From contig JAJDAJ010000032.1 in NCBI GenBank assembly GCA_029261925.1, positions 1 through 64,000 on the forward strand: a stretch of DNA of 64,000 bases, written 5' to 3'. The notes beneath the pieces were generated by a model. The model made no database searches and was not told the DNA's origin. It worked only from the letters and a program-made list of their open reading frames with translations. Below, in pieces: positions 57,035 through 64,000 of this stretch. The DNA comes from Deltaproteobacteria bacterium (GTDB lineage: Bacteria; Myxococcota_A; UBA9160; SZUA-336). The first letter of the stretch is position 1. Every line of letters begins with the position of its first letter. The position numbers and the translations under genes are program-made.

Positions 57035-57952
57035 ATGAGCAAGCCTTCCCACGGATTCGGGGTCCAGATCGCATGCGAGGGCATGAGCTGGCCCGAGTGC
57101 CTCGACATCGCGCAGGCGGCCGAGCGACTGGGCTACGCGAGCGTCTGGCTGCCGGATCACTACGTGGCCACGCCTGACGGGCTCGTGCCCGACACGCGCA
57201 CGCCGCTGCTCGACGCCTGGACCGTGATGGGCGCGATCGCCCAGGCGACCGAGCGCATCCGCTTCGGTCCGCTGGTCGCCAGCGACACCTTCCGCCCGCC
57301 GGCGGTCCTGGCCAAGATGATCTCGAGCCTGGACCACATCAGCGGGGGTCGCGTCGAGCTCGGCATGGGCGCGGGCTGGTTCGAGCTCGAGCACAGCTCG
57401 CTGGACATCCCGTTCCCGCCGCTCGGTCAGCGTATCGCCGCGCTCGAGGAGGCGATCCGGATCGTCAAGGCGCTCTGGACGCAGCCCAGCGTGGACTTCG
57501 AGGGGCGCTACCACCGGCTCGAGGGGGCGATCTCCGAGCCCAAGCCCCTGCAGCGCCCCCACCCGCCGATCGTGATCGGAGCCAGCGGGGAGAAGGTGGC
57601 GCTGCGCAACACCGCCATTCACGCCGACCACTGGAACACCTACTGCGCGCCGGACCTCTTCGCCCACAAGGCCGCCGTGCTCGACCAGCACTGCGCCGAC
57701 GTCGGCCGCGATCCGGCGGAGATCCTGCGCTCGCTGATGATCCCCCTGTACCTCGACGAGGACGAGCAGGTGCGCGGCAAGCTCGAGCGCTGGGGCGACA
57801 ATCGCGAGTGGTTCCTGGTCGGCGACGACGCGGAGATCAGCGACCGCATGGACCGCTTCATCGGCGCCGGTGCGCAGCTGATCATCGTGCAGGTGGATCG
57901 AACGGGCCGCTGCGTCGAGACGCTGGAGCGCTTCGCCGAGCGCTACATGTGA
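57035..57952 (+). CDS. LLM-class (F420-dependent type) flavin oxidoreductase
   Basis: A 305-residue luciferase-like oxidoreductase. Family marks are FGVQIACEGMSWPE, ERLGYASVWLPDHY, ERIRFGPLVASDTFRPPAVLAKM, SGGRVELGMGAGWFELEH (G-x-G-A-G-W-x-x-x-E turn) and RPHPPIVIGASGEKVALRNTA. It shares the fold, but not close sequence, with the protein at 6223. Possible cofactors are F420 or FMN; no F420 synthesis gene is in the window. It is predicted to be translated from a leaderless message. Confidence 0.86.
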   Translation: MSKPSHGFGVQIACEGMSWPECLDIAQAAERLGYASVWLPDHYVATPDGLVPDTRTPLLDAWTVMGAIAQATERIRFGPLVASDTFRPPAVLAKMISSLDHISGGRVELGMGAGWFELEHSSLDIPFPPLGQRIAALEEAIRIVKALWTQPSVDFEGRYHRLEGAISEPKPLQRPHPPIVIGASGEKVALRNTAIHADHWNTYCAPDLFAHKAAVLDQHCADVGRDPAEILRSLMIPLYLDEDEQVRGKLERWGDNREWFLVGDDAEISDRMDRFIGAGAQLIIVQVDRTGRCVETLERFAERYM

Positions 57953-58007
57953 CGGCCCCCGCTCCACGCGACCGACCGGGCCACGCGACCGTCGCGGGGC
58001 AGGCCGC

Positions 58008-59042
58008 ATGACCCCGCTGCCGACGGACCCGCGCGCCCTCGACGCGGCGGCGCGCGCCGCGCTCGGCTCGGAGCTGTACGCGTACGTGGCCGGCGCGGCG
58101 GAGGACGAGGCCACGCTGGCGGCGAACGCCGCAGCCTGGACGGCCCTGCGGCTGCGGCCTCGCGTGCTCCGCGACGTCGACGAGATCGACACCCGCACCG
58201 ACGCCCTGGGCGCCGCACTGGCGGGCCCCATCGGCGTGGCGCCGATGGGCATGCAGCTCTCGGCACACCCGGAGGGCGCGACGGCCACGGTCCGCGGTGC
58301 CGCGGCCGCCGGTGCGCTCGCCGTGATCCCGATGTACGGCGCCGGCTCCGCCACGAAGGCGGCGGCCGCCGCTCCCGACGACGCGGTGCTCTGGCTGCAG
58401 GTGTACATGCTCGCCGATCGCGAGCGCACGCTGGCGAGCGTGCAGCGCTGCGTGGCGGCGGGCTATCGCGCCGTCGTGCTCACGGTCGACGTGGCGCGCC
58501 CGGGCAACCGGCCCGCCGAGGTGCGCCAGCAGGTCATGGAGATCGATCCCGGCACGGGTCGTCCGGTCGATCCGTCGCAGCTGTTCGACCGGGCGCTCAC
58601 GCCCGACGACGTGGCGCGGATCGCCGAGCGCTGCGGCGTGCCCCTGCTGGTCAAGGGCGTGCTGCGCGGCGACGACGCCGTCGCGTGCATCGACGCCGGT
58701 GCGGCCGGCGTGGTCGTGTCGAACCACGGCGGCCGCCAGCTCGACGGCGCGCTGGCCAGTGCCGACGCGCTGGCGGAGATCGTTCCGGCCGTGGCCGGGC
58801 GCGGCGCGGTCTGGGTCGACGGCGGCGTGCGCCGCGGCCGCCACGTGCTCTCGGCACTCGCACTGGGAGCCGGCGGTGTGCTCGTGGGCCGACCGGCGTT
58901 CTGGGGCCTGGCCCTGGGCGGCGCCGACGGCGTGGCGCAGGTCCTGGGCACGCTGCGCGACGAGCTCGAGCGCGCCATGGCGCTCTGCGGGGTGCGCCGC
59001 CTCGACGAGGTCGATCGCGACCTGCTGGCGGCGTCGACTTGA
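58008..59042 (+). CDS. FMN-dependent alpha-hydroxy-acid oxidase/dehydrogenase family
   Basis: A 344-residue TIM-barrel flavoprotein of the glycolate oxidase/lactate dehydrogenase (L-2-hydroxy acid) family. The N-terminal YAYVAGAAEDEATLAAN, PIGVAPMGMQLSAHPEG, WLQVYMLADRE and LLVKGVLRGDDA (FMN-binding Lys) are present. The active-site block VSNHGGRQLDG supplies the catalytic His and Arg, and WVDGGVRRGRHVLSALALGA binds the phosphate. The enzyme oxidises L-2-hydroxy acids to 2-oxo acids. Its stop overlaps the TTG start of a D-2-hydroxyacid dehydrogenase (TTGA), so the pair could interconvert L- and D-hydroxy acids through the 2-oxo acid. Confidence 0.86.
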   Translation: MTPLPTDPRALDAAARAALGSELYAYVAGAAEDEATLAANAAAWTALRLRPRVLRDVDEIDTRTDALGAALAGPIGVAPMGMQLSAHPEGATATVRGAAAAGALAVIPMYGAGSATKAAAAAPDDAVLWLQVYMLADRERTLASVQRCVAAGYRAVVLTVDVARPGNRPAEVRQQVMEIDPGTGRPVDPSQLFDRALTPDDVARIAERCGVPLLVKGVLRGDDAVACIDAGAAGVVVSNHGGRQLDGALASADALAEIVPAVAGRGAVWVDGGVRRGRHVLSALALGAGGVLVGRPAFWGLALGGADGVAQVLGTLRDELERAMALCGVRRLDEVDRDLLAAST

Positions 59043-60088
59043 GCACGGGCGAGCCCCTGGTCGTCTGCATCAACCATCCGCCCGACGCGGACGTGAGCTG
59101 GCTGCGCGCTCGCCTGGCGGGTCTGGAGCGACCGGTCGAGATCCTGCTCGCGCCGTACAAGGAGAACCTGCGCCTGCGCATCGCGCGGCGCACGCCGCCG
59201 GTGCCGCCCGAGCTGCTCGCCACCGCGCCCGGGCCCGACGCCGGCCTGATCGACGCCTGGTCGCGCTGCGAGGCCCTGATGGCGCTCGACGTTCCCCACG
59301 ACATCGGCGAGCGCGCGCCGCGACTGCGCTGGGTGCAGGGCTTCGGCGCCGGCATCGAGCACCTGGGGGCGGCCGCGCTGCTCGAGCGGGGGATCGAGGT
59401 CGCCACGGCCGCCGGCGCCGGCGCCGGCTCGATCGCGGAGTTCGTGATGGGGCGGCTGCTCGAGGTCTGGAAGCAGACCCGCGCGGTCGAGGCCATGCAG
59501 CGCGAGCGGCGCTTCACACGGCCGGCCAGCCGCACGCTCGAGGGCGCGACCCTGGGCATCGTCGGCCTGGGCGCGATCGGCTCCGCGGTCGCGCGCCGCG
59601 CCGCCGCCTTCGGCATGCGCGTGCTGGCCACGCGGCGCCGCTGGGTGGCCGGGCAGACCGCGCCCGACGTCGACGAGCTGCTCGGCCCCGACGGCCTGCC
59701 CCGGCTGCTCGCGGAGAGCGACGCCCTGGTCCTGTGCGCACCCGACACCCCGCAGACACGCGACCTGATCGACGGCGACGCCCTGGCCGCGATGCGCCCC
59801 GGCGCGGTGCTGGTCAACGTGGCGCGCGGCACGCTGGTCGACGAGGATGCCCTGGCCGGCGCCCTGGAGACCCGCGCGCTGGGTGCGGCGATCCTCGACG
59901 TGACGCGCGTCGAGCCGCTGCCCGCCGACAGCCCGCTCTGGGACGCGCCCGGGCTCTACCTGTCACCGCACTGCGCGGTCGCGCCCGACAGCTACGCGCG
60001 GCGCGCGGTCGAGCTCTTCGCGGAGAACGTCGAGCGCTGGGCGCGCGGCGAGCCGCTGCGCAACCGCGTGGAGCCGGACGCGCTCTGA
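59039..60088 (+). CDS. D-isomer-specific 2-hydroxyacid dehydrogenase
   Basis: A 349-residue NAD(P)-dependent dehydrogenase. The Rossmann motif is LGIVGLGAIGSAVARRAAAFG. The catalytic Arg is in VNVARGTLVDEDAL, the Glu in RVEPLPADSPLW, and the His in LSPHCAV. The Asp after the Gly loop that selects NAD is replaced by ATRRRW, a basic patch that favours NADPH. It starts at TTG 59039, overlapping the previous stop. It reduces a 2-oxo acid to a D-2-hydroxy acid (or the reverse). Confidence 0.86.
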   Translation: MSTGEPLVVCINHPPDADVSWLRARLAGLERPVEILLAPYKENLRLRIARRTPPVPPELLATAPGPDAGLIDAWSRCEALMALDVPHDIGERAPRLRWVQGFGAGIEHLGAAALLERGIEVATAAGAGAGSIAEFVMGRLLEVWKQTRAVEAMQRERRFTRPASRTLEGATLGIVGLGAIGSAVARRAAAFGMRVLATRRRWVAGQTAPDVDELLGPDGLPRLLAESDALVLCAPDTPQTRDLIDGDALAAMRPGAVLVNVARGTLVDEDALAGALETRALGAAILDVTRVEPLPADSPLWDAPGLYLSPHCAVAPDSYARRAVELFAENVERWARGEPLRNRVEPDAL

Positions 60089-60175
60089 GCGGCTCCTGGC
60101 GCCGCACCCGCGCGGCTTGCGCCGGCCGCGGCGGCGGTGGGAGGATGGGTGGCCATCCCGACAGGAGGAGCAGCC

Positions 60176-61312
60176 ATGGGTCGCAACGGCGTCGTCTCTG
60201 CCGACTCGCACATGACCGAGCCGATCGACCTGTGGACCGAGCGCATCGATCGCCGCTTCCGCGACCGCGCCCCGCACGTGATCGAGAACCCGGGCGAGGG
60301 CCCGCGCTTCCTCTTCGTCGCGGAGGACGCGCCGGCGTTCCCGATCGCCGGCGGCTTCGCCGCGGGCCGCGCGGGCAAGGAGCTGCAGGAGATGATGGGC
60401 AAGGGGTACGAGGCGGCGCGGCCCAGCGGCTGGGACCCCGTGGCGCGCATCGAGGACCAGGACCTCGACGGCATCGACGCCGAGGTGCTCTACCCGAGCC
60501 TGGGCATGACGCTGTTCTCGATGACCGACGGTGAGCTACAGCGCGCCTGCTTCGACGTGTACAACCGCTGGCTCGCCGAGTTCTGCGGTCACGACCCGAG
60601 GCGGCTGTACGGCGTGGGGCTGCTCTCGCTCGAGGACGTGCACGCCGCGGTCGAGGACCTGGAGACGGTCGCCGGGCTCGGCATGCGCGGCCTCATGATC
60701 TGGGGCTCCCCACCCCCCGAGCGTCCGTACACGGACCCTTCCTACGACCCGCTCTGGAAGGCCGCCTCGGAGGCGGGGCTGCCCGTGTCGCTGCACATCA
60801 TCGCCGGCCGCGGCCGCGTGAGCACCTCGGTCACGCAGGTGATCGGACAGGGCGCGCCCGCGCACGCGGGCATCTGGTACATGCAGGTGATCGCCGAGAT
60901 CCAGGAATCCCTGGCGGCGCTGATCTTCAGCGGGGTGCTCGAGCGCTACCCCGGGCTGCGCATCGTCTCCGCGGAGAACGACGCCGGCTGGCTGCCGCAC
61001 TTCTGCTACCGGATGGATCACGTGTACGACAAGCACCACGAGATCTGGAAGTACAGTACGCCGCTGCGGCCGAGCGAGTACGTGAAGCGCCAGGTGCACG
61101 CGACCTTCCAGGACGACCACACCGGCCCCGCCGCCCACACGCACTTCGGCGCGGATAACTTCATGTGGGCGTCCGACTTCCCTCACTCCGACTCGACGTT
61201 CCCGGAGTCGCGCGCCTGGATCGAGCGCAACTTCGCCGGTGTTCCGGCGGACGTGAGGCGCAAGATCGTGCACGACAACGCGGTCGCGCTCTACCGCATG
61301 GACGTGGGCTAG
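60176..61312 (+). CDS. Amidohydrolase_2 (COG2159) family protein
   Basis: A 378-residue TIM-barrel metal hydrolase or decarboxylase. It begins VVSADSHMTEPIDLW (D-S-H metal motif), continues with VLYPSLGMTLFS, CFDVYNRWLAEF, PVSLHIIAGRG (barrel His) and IVSAENDAGWLPHFCYRMDH. It ends with FMWASDFPHSDSTFPESRAWIERNF. These blocks are nearly the same as in the protein at 30813, so the two are close paralogues. The ATG at 60176 has an ideal aggagg site 8 bases upstream. It stands as a separate unit before the tyrosine genes. Confidence 0.86.
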   Translation: MGRNGVVSADSHMTEPIDLWTERIDRRFRDRAPHVIENPGEGPRFLFVAEDAPAFPIAGGFAAGRAGKELQEMMGKGYEAARPSGWDPVARIEDQDLDGIDAEVLYPSLGMTLFSMTDGELQRACFDVYNRWLAEFCGHDPRRLYGVGLLSLEDVHAAVEDLETVAGLGMRGLMIWGSPPPERPYTDPSYDPLWKAASEAGLPVSLHIIAGRGRVSTSVTQVIGQGAPAHAGIWYMQVIAEIQESLAALIFSGVLERYPGLRIVSAENDAGWLPHFCYRMDHVYDKHHEIWKYSTPLRPSEYVKRQVHATFQDDHTGPAAHTHFGADNFMWASDFPHSDSTFPESRAWIERNFAGVPADVRRKIVHDNAVALYRMDVG

Positions 61313-61467
61313 GTCCGGCCGGCGCGGACGGAGGCACGCGCGTCCCGGCCCGCTCCCGGCGCCGCTGACGCGTCGGGCACCGGGCGGACATCCCTGGCAC
61401 CCGCATTACCCCGGCGCGGCGCCGTGGGGCGGAAGCCGCGCCGCGGCGGGGCTACCCTCCGGGGGCC

Positions 61468-62283
61468 ATGCCGGGCAGTCTGGACGCGCCGATCATCGAC
61501 CGCGAGGAAGCGCGCGCCGCCCTCGCCTACGCCGAGCGCTTCGGAACGCCGGGCCACGACGACCCCGAGCGGGTCTTCATCGCCCAGCACTACGAGCGCT
61601 ACACCGCGACCGATCAGTCGACCTGGCGCGCGCTCCACGACGCGCAGCGCGACTACCTGGAGGCGCACGCCAGCCGCGTCTACCTGGACGGCGCGCGGGT
61701 GATCGGCCTGTCGGGCGAGCGCATTCCCCGGCTCTCGGAGGTCAGCGCGTTCCTCGAGCCCCTGACCGGGTGGCGAAGCCGCCCGGTTCCCGGCTACCTG
61801 CCCGCGCACACGTTCTTCGCCTGCCTGGCGCGGCGCCAGTTTCCCACCACGATCGTGATCCGCCCGCCCGACGCCCTGGGCTACCTGCCCGAGCCCGACA
61901 TCTTCCACGACGTCTTCGGCCACGTGCCGCTGCACGCGGATCCGGTCTTCGCGGACTTCCTCGAGGCCTACGGGCGCGCGGGCCTGGCGGCGACCGATGC
62001 CGGCAACACCGAGCAGATGGCACGCCTGTTCTGGTTCACGGTCGAGTTCGGGCTGATCCAGGAGCGCGGTGAGCTGCGGCTGTACGGCTCCGGCCTGATC
62101 TCGTCGCCCAGCGAGTCCCGCCACGCGCTGAGCTCCGACGAGGTCGACCGCCGACCCTTCGACCTGGAGGAGGTCTGCGAGACCGCCTTCGAGATCGATC
62201 ACTACCAGCCGCGCCTGTTCGTACTCGAGGACTTCGCGCAGCTGCGCGACGCCATGCTCGAGTACGTGAAGCGCCGCGCCTGA
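61468..62283 (+). CDS. phhA: Phenylalanine-4-hydroxylase
   Basis: A 271-residue bacterial-type aromatic amino acid hydroxylase. It converts phenylalanine to tyrosine with tetrahydropterin, O2 and non-heme iron. The iron ligands are in PDIFHDVFGHVPL (His147, His152) and WFTVEFG (Glu193). Pterin-site residues lie in VSAFLEPLTGW and YLPAHTFFACLARRQFP, and RLYGSGLISS is the expected late loop. The length matches the catalytic core without a regulatory domain. The 155-base upstream region holds a hairpin-forming stretch (61409-61429). hppD follows 9 bases later. Confidence 0.93.
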   Translation: MPGSLDAPIIDREEARAALAYAERFGTPGHDDPERVFIAQHYERYTATDQSTWRALHDAQRDYLEAHASRVYLDGARVIGLSGERIPRLSEVSAFLEPLTGWRSRPVPGYLPAHTFFACLARRQFPTTIVIRPPDALGYLPEPDIFHDVFGHVPLHADPVFADFLEAYGRAGLAATDAGNTEQMARLFWFTVEFGLIQERGELRLYGSGLISSPSESRHALSSDEVDRRPFDLEEVCETAFEIDHYQPRLFVLEDFAQLRDAMLEYVKRRA

Positions 62284-62292
62284 GGGGGAGTC

Positions 62293-63354
62293 GTGACGGA
62301 CGCCTGGCCCAATCCCGCAGGAACCGACGGCTTCGAGTTCGTCGAGTTCGCGGCCCCCGACCCCGCCGCCCTGGGCGCGCTCTTCGAGCGGATGGGGTTC
62401 CGGCGCGCGGCCCGCCACCGCTCCAAGGACGTGATCCTCTACCAGCAGGGCGAGATCAACTGCGTGGTCAACGCGGAGCCCGGCAGCTTCGGCCAGTCAT
62501 TCGCGCGCGTGCACGGCCCCTCGGTCTGCGCCATGGGGCTGCGCGTGCGCGACGCCGGCGCGGCGCTCGAGCGCGTGCGCGAGCTGGGTGCCTGGGTCGT
62601 CGAGGGCCACCCGGGGCCGATGGAGCTGAACATCCCCGCGATCAAGGGCGTGGGCGACAGCCTGCTGTACCTGATCGACCGCTACGGCGAGCGGGGCTCG
62701 ATCTACGAGGTCGACTTCGAGCCGCTGGACGCCGCCGGTCCGGCCGATCCCGCGGGGCTTCGCGACATCGACCACCTGACCCACAACGTGCACCGGGGCC
62801 GCATGGTCGAGTGGGTACGCTTCTACGAGCAGCTCTTCGGCTTCCGCGAGATCCGCCACTTCGACATCGAGGGGTCGATGACCGGCCTGCACAGCAAGGC
62901 CATGACCAGCCCCTGCGGCAGGATCCGCATCCCGATCAACGAGTCGGCCGACGATCGCTCGCAGGTCGAGGAGTACCTGGCCGCCTACCATGGCGAGGGC
63001 ATCCAGCACATCGCCCTGTCCACCGGGGACATCTGCGCGACCGTCGAGGCGCTCTCGGCGCGCGGCATCGAGTTCCAGGACACACCCGACGCCTACTACG
63101 AGAAGGTCGACGAGCGCGTCGGTGACCACGGGGAGGACCTCGAGCGCCTGCGCGAGCTGCGCATCCTGATCGACGGCGCGCCCGCGCGCGGCGAGGGCAC
63201 GCTGCTGCAGATCTTCACGAAGCCGGTGATCGGGCCGATCTTCTTCGAGATCATCCAGCGCAAGGGCAACGAGGGCTTCGGCGAGGGCAACTTCCAGGCG
63301 CTGTTCGAGTCGATGGAGCTCGACCAGATCCGGCGCGGGGCGCTGGAGCGATGA
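62293..63354 (+). CDS. hppD: 4-hydroxyphenylpyruvate dioxygenase
   Basis: A 353-residue two-VOC-domain dioxygenase converting 4-hydroxyphenylpyruvate to homogentisate. Iron ligands are His161 (RDIDHLTHNV), His239 (GIQHIALST) and Glu319 (PIFFEIIQRKGNEGFGEGNF). The C-terminal GNEGFGEGNFQALFESMELDQIRRG closes the active site as in other bacterial enzymes. GTG 62293 follows gggggag, 9 bases after phhA. The stop overlaps the hmgA start (ATGA). An aromatic aminotransferase making the substrate is not in the window. Confidence 0.93.
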   Translation: MTDAWPNPAGTDGFEFVEFAAPDPAALGALFERMGFRRAARHRSKDVILYQQGEINCVVNAEPGSFGQSFARVHGPSVCAMGLRVRDAGAALERVRELGAWVVEGHPGPMELNIPAIKGVGDSLLYLIDRYGERGSIYEVDFEPLDAAGPADPAGLRDIDHLTHNVHRGRMVEWVRFYEQLFGFREIRHFDIEGSMTGLHSKAMTSPCGRIRIPINESADDRSQVEEYLAAYHGEGIQHIALSTGDICATVEALSARGIEFQDTPDAYYEKVDERVGDHGEDLERLRELRILIDGAPARGEGTLLQIFTKPVIGPIFFEIIQRKGNEGFGEGNFQALFESMELDQIRRGALER

Positions 63355-64000
63355 GGCGACCGATCTCGCTGCCGCGCTCCGAGGGCACGGCGAGCCGGCA
63401 GGCGCACGCGGATCTGCCCGAGGGCACCTACGAGCGCGAGCTCGGCCGCGAGGGCTTCTACGGCCCGGCGGCCCACCTCTACCACACGCACCCGCCCACC
63501 GCCTGGAGCCGCTTCGAGGGACCGCTGCGCCCCCGCGCCTTCGACCTGTCGCGCGTCGAGGGCCCGCAGACCCTGCCCTGGGACGCGCGGCCGCTGCTGC
63601 ACAACGCGCAGCTGCGGCTGCGGATCTGGGCGGGCAGCGGCAGCATGGAGCAGCTGGTCCGCAACGCCGACGGCGACGAGCTGATCTTCGTGCACGAGGG
63701 CGCAGGCGAGCTCTTCTGCGACTTCGGCCACCTGAGCTTCGAGGCCGGCGACTACCTGGTACTGCCGCGGGGAACGCTCTGGCGCGTCGAGTCGGCCGCG
63801 GCGTTCCGCATGCTGCTGATCGAGGCCACGGGAGGCGGCTACGGGCTTCCCGATCGCGGACCGCTCGGCGAGCACGCGGTCTTCGATCCCGCGGTGCTGG
63901 AGACCCCGCGCATCGACGACGCCTTTCGCGCCCAGCAGGAGGAGCGCCCCTGGCGGGTCTCGGTGAAGGCACGCCAGCGTCTGTCGACCATCGAGTACCC
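63351..64000 (+). CDS. hmgA: Homogentisate 1,2-dioxygenase (first 216 codons; cut by window end)
   Basis: The visible N-terminal part begins MRRPISLPRSEGTAS, then YERELGREGFYGPAAHLYHTHPPTAW and LLHNAQLRLRIW. The cupin strand DGDELIFVHEGAGELFCDFGHLSFEAGDYLVLPRGTLWRV is typical of the homogentisate dioxygenase N-terminal domain. The enzyme opens homogentisate to maleylacetoacetate. The iron-binding C-terminal domain lies beyond position 64000. Its place directly after hppD, with ATGA overlap, supports the assignment. Confidence 0.88.
   Translation, partial: MRRPISLPRSEGTASRQAHADLPEGTYERELGREGFYGPAAHLYHTHPPTAWSRFEGPLRPRAFDLSRVEGPQTLPWDARPLLHNAQLRLRIWAGSGSMEQLVRNADGDELIFVHEGAGELFCDFGHLSFEAGDYLVLPRGTLWRVESAAAFRMLLIEATGGGYGLPDRGPLGEHAVFDPAVLETPRIDDAFRAQQEERPWRVSVKARQRLSTIEY

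Overview
The window is about 70% GC and densely coded: roughly 60 genes, short spacers, many 1 to 4 base stop/start overlaps and frequent GTG starts. The gene families point to an uncultivated aerobic heterotroph. They include F420-type luciferase-like oxidoreductases, COG2159 amidohydrolases, class III CoA-transferases, acyl-CoA ligases, several WS/DGAT wax-ester/triacylglycerol synthases, a C-type (cysteine-poor) DksA and a multi-antiporter Mrp-like complex. My guess is a lineage once placed in the Deltaproteobacteria (Myxococcota- or Binatota-like). That placement is inferred from gene content only; no rRNA gene or phylogenetic marker settles it. Layout: (1) 1-1255: the edge of an IS5-type element abutting the stop codon of a fumarylacetoacetase-family gene, then a decapitated response-regulator receiver fragment. 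(2) 1332-11700: catabolic genes, namely a D-aminoacylase-type amidohydrolase, a SnoaL-like protein, two COG2159 amidohydrolases, an F420-type monooxygenase, a two-repeat ferredoxin-like-fold protein, two 2-hydroxychromene-2-carboxylate-isomerase-like proteins, a DUF72 protein and a P450. (3) 12101-19592: a nine-gene Mrp/Mnh-like cation/proton antiporter operon (E, F, G, DUF4040, B, C, D, D, small membrane protein, D). (4) 19601-36509: CoA-thioester metabolism, with thioesterase, fused double CoA-transferase, HMG-CoA-synthase-like/DUF35 fusion plus thiolase, acyl-CoA ligases, carboxyltransferase, amidohydrolase, CoA-transferase, enoyl-CoA hydratase and a dead P450. A glyoxalase I, a DUF1080 lipoprotein and a DUF4168 secreted protein are interspersed. 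(5) 36528-38470: a cluster of zinc-ligand-free paralogues (S18, L31, S14 and a DksA/TraR protein with a histone-H1-like tail) around a divergent promoter carrying an inverted repeat. This looks like a zinc-sparing module. (6) 38497-50849: a lipid island with sulfotransferase, membrane alpha/beta hydrolase, HAD-acyltransferase fusion, four WS/DGAT acyltransferases (two with damaged active-site motifs), a patatin and an OlsB-like acyltransferase. (7) 50985-61312: VOC protein, two acyl-CoA ligases, an RND/MMPL exporter, a second F420-type monooxygenase, an FMN hydroxy-acid oxidase coupled to a D-2-hydroxyacid dehydrogenase, and another COG2159 amidohydrolase. (8) 61468-64000: phenylalanine to tyrosine to homogentisate catabolism (phhA, hppD, hmgA, the last cut by the window edge). 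Regions 2, 4 and 7 read as machinery for activating and breaking down an unidentified class of carboxylic, cyclic or aromatic compounds via CoA thioesters; region 6 would store or remodel the resulting acyl chains; the Mrp-like complex handles ion and proton homeostasis. Best candidates for something new: the HMG-CoA-synthase-like/DUF35 fusion that appears to have lost its catalytic residues but sits directly before an intact thiolase; the zinc-sparing cluster with its operator-like palindrome; and a set of TANNNT-N6-start arrangements suggesting leaderless mRNAs. No CRISPR array, rRNA or tRNA gene was seen.
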